DNA of 34,958 nt from Deltaproteobacteria bacterium. Its GTDB lineage: Bacteria > Desulfobacterota > Syntrophobacteria > BM002. The stretch lies in assembly GCA_019309045.1 (NCBI GenBank), contig JAFDGZ010000027.1, positions 1 through 34,958 on the forward strand. Direction: 5' to 3'. The notes beneath the pieces are model-generated. The model made no database searches and had not been told where the DNA came from. It saw only the letters and a program-made list of their open reading frames with translations. Numbering within the stretch: the stretch's first letter is position 1; each line of letters opens with the position of its first letter. The position numbers and the translations under genes were made by a program. Positions 31,836 through 34,958 of this stretch are shown piece after piece.

Positions 31836-32516
31836 TCACCCATGGTAGCCGCTGCAGCGATCCACCTGGAACATCATGCTGTTGAGGCGCGATTGCAAGA
31901 GCTGCCGCAATCTCTCCATTTCCTTCCTGTCACAGTCAGGCGGCACATGGATGGGTTCGTCTACTGCAAGATAGATTCGGCTCCAGGGAAGCGGCAGCAC
32001 CGAACTGTCCCAGCTGCCCTTGATGGTAAGGCTCCGGCTTGCCGAGCATATCACCGGCATTAGCGGTGCCCCGGAAAGCTTGGCCAGAACCAGCATGCCT
32101 TTCTTGGCAACAAAGGCAGGCCCCCTGGGACCGTCCAGCACAGTGGCACAGGCCTTGCCGCCCTGCTGCAGGTGCCTGCACATCTGCTGCAAGGCTTCCC
32201 TGGAACCGCTGCTCGAAGATCCACGAACAGGGATTATTCCACAGGCTTCGGCGTAATGCGCCAGGATTTCGCCGTCCTTGCTCCTGCTCATCATGACCAT
32301 TGGCTGAAAGCGACCAAAATAATAGAGCAGGTAAATCGCAGCCCGGTGCCAGGTGCAGGCCACCACCGGACGGGAGGAGAGTACGTAATCACGGTAAACC
32401 TGTTCATTGAGGATCACCACTTTACAGGTCCGGAACCACGCTCTGATCAGAGGCGCCAGGATCTTGCGAATGAAGGGAGCGGTCAGATAAAGGTCTGCAA
32501 GATTGCGAATCCGCAT
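31836..32516 (-). CDS. DUF374 lysophospholipid acyltransferase-like protein
   Basis: A 226-aa protein of the LPLAT superfamily, DUF374 branch. The catalytic-type His lies in VACTWHRAAIYLLYYF, and MMSRSKDGEILAHYAEACG, VRGSSSSGSREAL and VLDGPRGPAFVAKKG are the branch's blocks; the last is its DGPRGP signature. Members transfer an acyl chain to a lipid acceptor, probably in lipid A or outer-membrane phospholipid synthesis, at the inner membrane. No signal peptide but an amphipathic N-terminus. ATG 32516 has AGGA about ten bases upstream. It is in a leftward run with SNase and Nudix genes; the grouping does not point to one pathway. Confidence 0.85.
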   Translation of the reverse strand: MRIRNLADLYLTAPFIRKILAPLIRAWFRTCKVVILNEQVYRDYVLSSRPVVACTWHRAAIYLLYYFGRFQPMVMMSRSKDGEILAHYAEACGIIPVRGSSSSGSREALQQMCRHLQQGGKACATVLDGPRGPAFVAKKGMLVLAKLSGAPLMPVICSASRSLTIKGSWDSSVLPLPWSRIYLAVDEPIHVPPDCDRKEMERLRQLLQSRLNSMMFQVDRCSGYHG

Positions 32517-32670
32517 TTCTTTTCAGTCCTGTCACACCAAGCGACAGATCCAACAGCACTGCTGCGCTGTCGCGACAATCGAGCCCTGGTGCTGCTTCAG
32601 CAGCGATTAAGCTTCTGCAGAGTTCAAGCGCTGGCAGTTCTTGTCATCACTGTTTGCCCCGAGCTGCCCT

Positions 32671-33744
32671 CTATGGCAAGGCCTGCTGATCCAACAGGGC
32701 AACGAGGCCACCCCTGTCAGCTGCACTGAAACCGAGGCCTTCTCGCCAGATATCGTCACTTTCCATGCAAAGATAGATGCAAAGATCTCGCCTGCCCTGC
32801 CGCAAAAGATCACTGAGATGGCGGTACATCTCCACCCTCAGGTCACGAAAATAGCGGAGTTTGCCATCCATGCCAGTAATGAATTCCTCTCCGAGGATAG
32901 CGCTGTCCGCTATGCGCTCGAAGAGAGTTGCTTTCAGGGAGGGCATGAATCTCAAGGTGCCAAGGCTGATCCAGGCAATACCAGCAGGATCCACTGCTTT
33001 GAACAGTTGGGCCACCAGGTCAGCATAGTCCTGCTGCCAGCCAGGATAGGCGATCAGTGGATCAAAATGAAAAGCCAGCCGATATCCCCAGGCCTGACAG
33101 CGAGCAGCCGCTGCCAGCCTCTGGCTCAATGAAGCAGCACCGCACTCCTGTCGCTCAATGAGATATGGAGTATTGAGTGACCAGGCGACAATGGTATGGC
33201 CGCCATGTTCGAGGCCGCCGAGAAGATCCACGTTGGTAGTCTTTGTCTTTAGCTCGAGAACTGCATTATCCTGGTCGGCAAAAAAAGGCACCAGCTCCTC
33301 GCTCATTCTAGTGAGGGGATCGAGCAGCAGGCTGTCAGTGAATTCACCTGTACCTATGCGGTGCACTTTGCGGTTGGAGTTCCGCAGGTGCGCCTCTAAT
33401 TGCTGCCACATGTCGGTCATATTAGCGAAAATACGCAGAGCTGCCCCGGGGAAATAGCTCTGCAAGATGCAGTAAGTGCACCCCAGAGAACAGTTGGTCC
33501 CCAGATGGAGTATCTGGTAACCGCAACAGAGATAATGGCTGGTTCCCGGACAGGGTTTGATGAATCGTCCCTTGAATCTGACCACCTCCAGGGTGCCAGC
33601 ACTCATCTGGGAGGTGGAATTCACCTCGGAGACAAATTGGATCTCGGCGCCAGAAACTCTGGACAAGAGCTGCTGCACCATGGGGCTGTCCGCCACCGAC
33701 TCCTCTATAACAAACCGGTTGGGCTCAAAATTGCTCGAACTCAT
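32671..33744 (-). CDS. SPL-family radical SAM protein (spore photoproduct lyase-like)
   Basis: A 357-aa radical-SAM protein. The cluster-binding motif C-x3-C-x2-C is at residues 85-92 (CSLGCTYC), and the frame VRFKGRFIKPCPGTSHYLCCGY before it and the GTGEFTDSL and LELKTKT strands after it are those of the spore-photoproduct-lyase (SPL) family. True SPL repairs a UV thymine dimer in spores; SPL-like proteins occur in non-sporulating deltaproteobacteria, with unknown substrates. The ATG at 33744 has a weak ribosome site. It follows the ParB-like gene by 90 bp in the same direction. Confidence 0.85.
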   Translation of the reverse strand: MSSSNFEPNRFVIEESVADSPMVQQLLSRVSGAEIQFVSEVNSTSQMSAGTLEVVRFKGRFIKPCPGTSHYLCCGYQILHLGTNCSLGCTYCILQSYFPGAALRIFANMTDMWQQLEAHLRNSNRKVHRIGTGEFTDSLLLDPLTRMSEELVPFFADQDNAVLELKTKTTNVDLLGGLEHGGHTIVAWSLNTPYLIERQECGAASLSQRLAAAARCQAWGYRLAFHFDPLIAYPGWQQDYADLVAQLFKAVDPAGIAWISLGTLRFMPSLKATLFERIADSAILGEEFITGMDGKLRYFRDLRVEMYRHLSDLLRQGRRDLCIYLCMESDDIWREGLGFSAADRGGLVALLDQQALP

Positions 33745-33833
33745 CTGCAGTGCTCTTTCTACCCCACCATGGTGTCCGCAAGGGATTGTCCGTTGCCTGG
33801 CAATTGGGCTCTACCCTCATGAGCACAGTGCTC

Positions 33834-34802
33834 TCAAGGCCCACTCTGCATAACTTTCGCCAGATCATGGCTGCCAGCCAACCGTATCACTTGCTGCAGC
33901 TTGTCCACCAGGTCAGCTGGATGACCAAATGTACATTCCAGGCGCCAGCGAGGCCCTTCAAAGAACGGGGGCGGCGCCAGCTTCACCCCTGCGGGCAAGC
34001 CCAAATTGCGCACCTCCGCGGCGAATCTTTTCTTTCTGCTGCTGAGGCGTGGACTTCGCTTCTCCTGCAGATAGAGACGAATGTCCCCCGCCCTCTGTCT
34101 AGCTGGCCTGTTGGTCTGCAACCGAAGTTGACGAATATCCTCAGAGTCAATGACTGCGGCTATGGTGCTCCCATCCCTGAGGGCTATCTCGCTGGCGAGC
34201 TGGATGATCTCCTCTGCCACACTGGCACTGAAGGGCAGTTCTTTGAACAACTGAAACAGACTATGGCGGTCTTGCGGCCTCAGACCTGCAAGTGCAAAAG
34301 CAGTACGCTCGTGAAGGCTGTAAGTCGCTACCGCATCCAGCACAGCCGCTTCTACGGCGGCCAGGCTAAGGTAGCGTCCCAGCATCACCTCACTGGGCTC
34401 GAGAGAGAGCAGCGGCATATAGATGTCGATGAGTTCATCTCGACTTACATAGCCTGCCGTCTTGCTCAGAGCAAGGAATTTTTCCACCGGGTTCAGCTCC
34501 CTGGCAGCCGCATTTTCAAAAACAGCTATGCGCAGACAGGACTGCCGCGAAAGTTCCTCCGGCAGCAAGCTGCACCTGAGTGCATCGAGACCATTTTTCT
34601 TGCATATGGCGAGCCTGCGGCTGCCGCAGACAATGCGATAAAGGCCGCTTTTCTTCCTCTGCACAACGGGGCTGTGTACAACACCGATGGTTTCAATGGA
34701 TAGGGCCAGGGAGGCCGGGGGAGCTCCATAGGTAATCAAGCAGACGCTGTCCGACCAGTCAATGTCAGCCAGACGAATGAAATCTTGCTGTCCTGTATTC
34801 AT
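33834..34802 (-). CDS. Orphan ParB N-terminal domain protein
   Basis: A 322-aa protein with a ParB/Spo0J-like N-terminal domain. Residues about 30-75 read SLALSIETIGVVHSPVVQRKK, then YRIVCGSRRLAI, the ParB box-type GSRRLAI segment, and later helix-rich regions (AVLDAVATYSLHERTAFALAGL) match the central HTH area. The C-terminal part has a Arg/Lys-rich stretch and ends ECTFGHPADLVDKLQQVIRL. There is no parA or parS-like palindrome near it, so it is not a chromosome-partition pair in this window. The chosen ATG 34802 lacks a good ribosome site; the open frame reaches a TTG at 34862. It sits between purC and the SPL-family gene. Function as a DNA-binding or CTP-binding protein is inferred from the family. 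Confidence 0.75.
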   Translation of the reverse strand: MNTGQQDFIRLADIDWSDSVCLITYGAPPASLALSIETIGVVHSPVVQRKKSGLYRIVCGSRRLAICKKNGLDALRCSLLPEELSRQSCLRIAVFENAAARELNPVEKFLALSKTAGYVSRDELIDIYMPLLSLEPSEVMLGRYLSLAAVEAAVLDAVATYSLHERTAFALAGLRPQDRHSLFQLFKELPFSASVAEEIIQLASEIALRDGSTIAAVIDSEDIRQLRLQTNRPARQRAGDIRLYLQEKRSPRLSSRKKRFAAEVRNLGLPAGVKLAPPPFFEGPRWRLECTFGHPADLVDKLQQVIRLAGSHDLAKVMQSGP

Positions 34803-34874
34803 AATAATACTGCAATGTTCGCTGGAATAGCAGCAAAGGAATTTCTTGGACCGGACAGGCAATAGAGGAACTTG

Positions 34875-34958
34875 TCATTGCCCCGTTAGTCTTCGCAAGG
34901 CTTCCTGGTAGCGAGATCTGGTGTTTTGCACCACTTCGTCCGGCAGTGCTGGCGCCGG
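34875..34958 (-). CDS. purC: 3' end of SAICAR synthase (purC), cut by the window edge
   Basis: The last 27 codons of a minus-strand gene running off the right edge. They read LPDEVVQNTRSRYQEALRRL and end TGQ-stop, the usual PurC (phosphoribosylaminoimidazole-succinocarboxamide synthase) C-terminus in purine synthesis. Only the tail is visible, so catalytic residues cannot be checked. The stop lies 72 bp before the ParB-like gene starts. Confidence 0.7.
   Translation of the reverse strand, partial: PAPALPDEVVQNTRSRYQEALRRLTGQ

Noticed and set aside
33834-34802. Chromosome partition locus (parABS)
   Set aside because: Only a ParB-like protein is present; no parA and no parS-like palindrome could be found beside it.

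Overview
The window looks like a piece of chromosome from an anaerobic, deltaproteobacterial-type bacterium (Desulfobacterota, perhaps a sulfate reducer or syntroph). This rests on the family mix: a 4Fe-4S protein of the kind found beside hcp in sulfate reducers, a methanogen-type thymidylate synthase, an ACS/CODH-gamma-like Fe-S protein, a DUF374 acyltransferase, an SPL-family radical SAM protein, and good Shine-Dalgarno sites with frequent GTG/TTG starts. No phage, plasmid, IS, CRISPR, rRNA or tRNA signature was seen. Product names come from motif recognition by eye, without database searches.

Layout. (1) 269-4715, minus strand: a four-gene putative operon made of an S51-peptidase-like domain fused to a cysteinyl-tRNA-synthetase C-terminal region, a GNAT-type acyltransferase, an MshA-like GT4 glycosyltransferase and a PIG-L deacetylase. 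These classes echo the building blocks of mycothiol and bacillithiol biosynthesis, and this is the best candidate for an undescribed system. (2) 4969-5481: a polytopic membrane protein, then about 700 bp of non-coding DNA with REP-like palindromes and a 244-bp segment bounded by 26-nt inverted repeats. (3) 6177-8935, minus: EEP-family hydrolase, nitrilase, DUF1232-DnaJ protein and Fe-S protein, probably co-transcribed. (4) 9143-12926: a UMF1-type MFS transporter and three unknown proteins.

(5) 12899-20070, minus: a complete trpEGDCFBA operon preceded by a sigma70-like promoter, a 30-codon leader peptide with four Trp codons, and four mutually exclusive RNA arms ending in a terminator. This is a transcription attenuator whose alternative pairings can be traced base by base. 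(6) 20251-25873: a 41-aa Arg-rich protein, a membrane-anchored unknown protein, an AmpG/PAT-like transporter, a small membrane protein, thymidylate synthase and a ferredoxin-like protein whose promoter carries a CRP/FNR-type site near -41. (7) 26173-28668: bifunctional nuclease, CNNM/HlyC transporter and a 51-aa protein. (8) 28854-34958, minus: ACP, an N-terminally extended TetR regulator with a perfect operator, Nudix, SNase, LPLAT (DUF374), SPL-family radical SAM, an orphan ParB-like protein and the 3' end of purC.

Starts were adjusted where a ribosome-binding site or family length argued for it. The least certain starts are those of the PAT transporter (21741), the GNAT protein (3376) and the ParB-like protein (34802).
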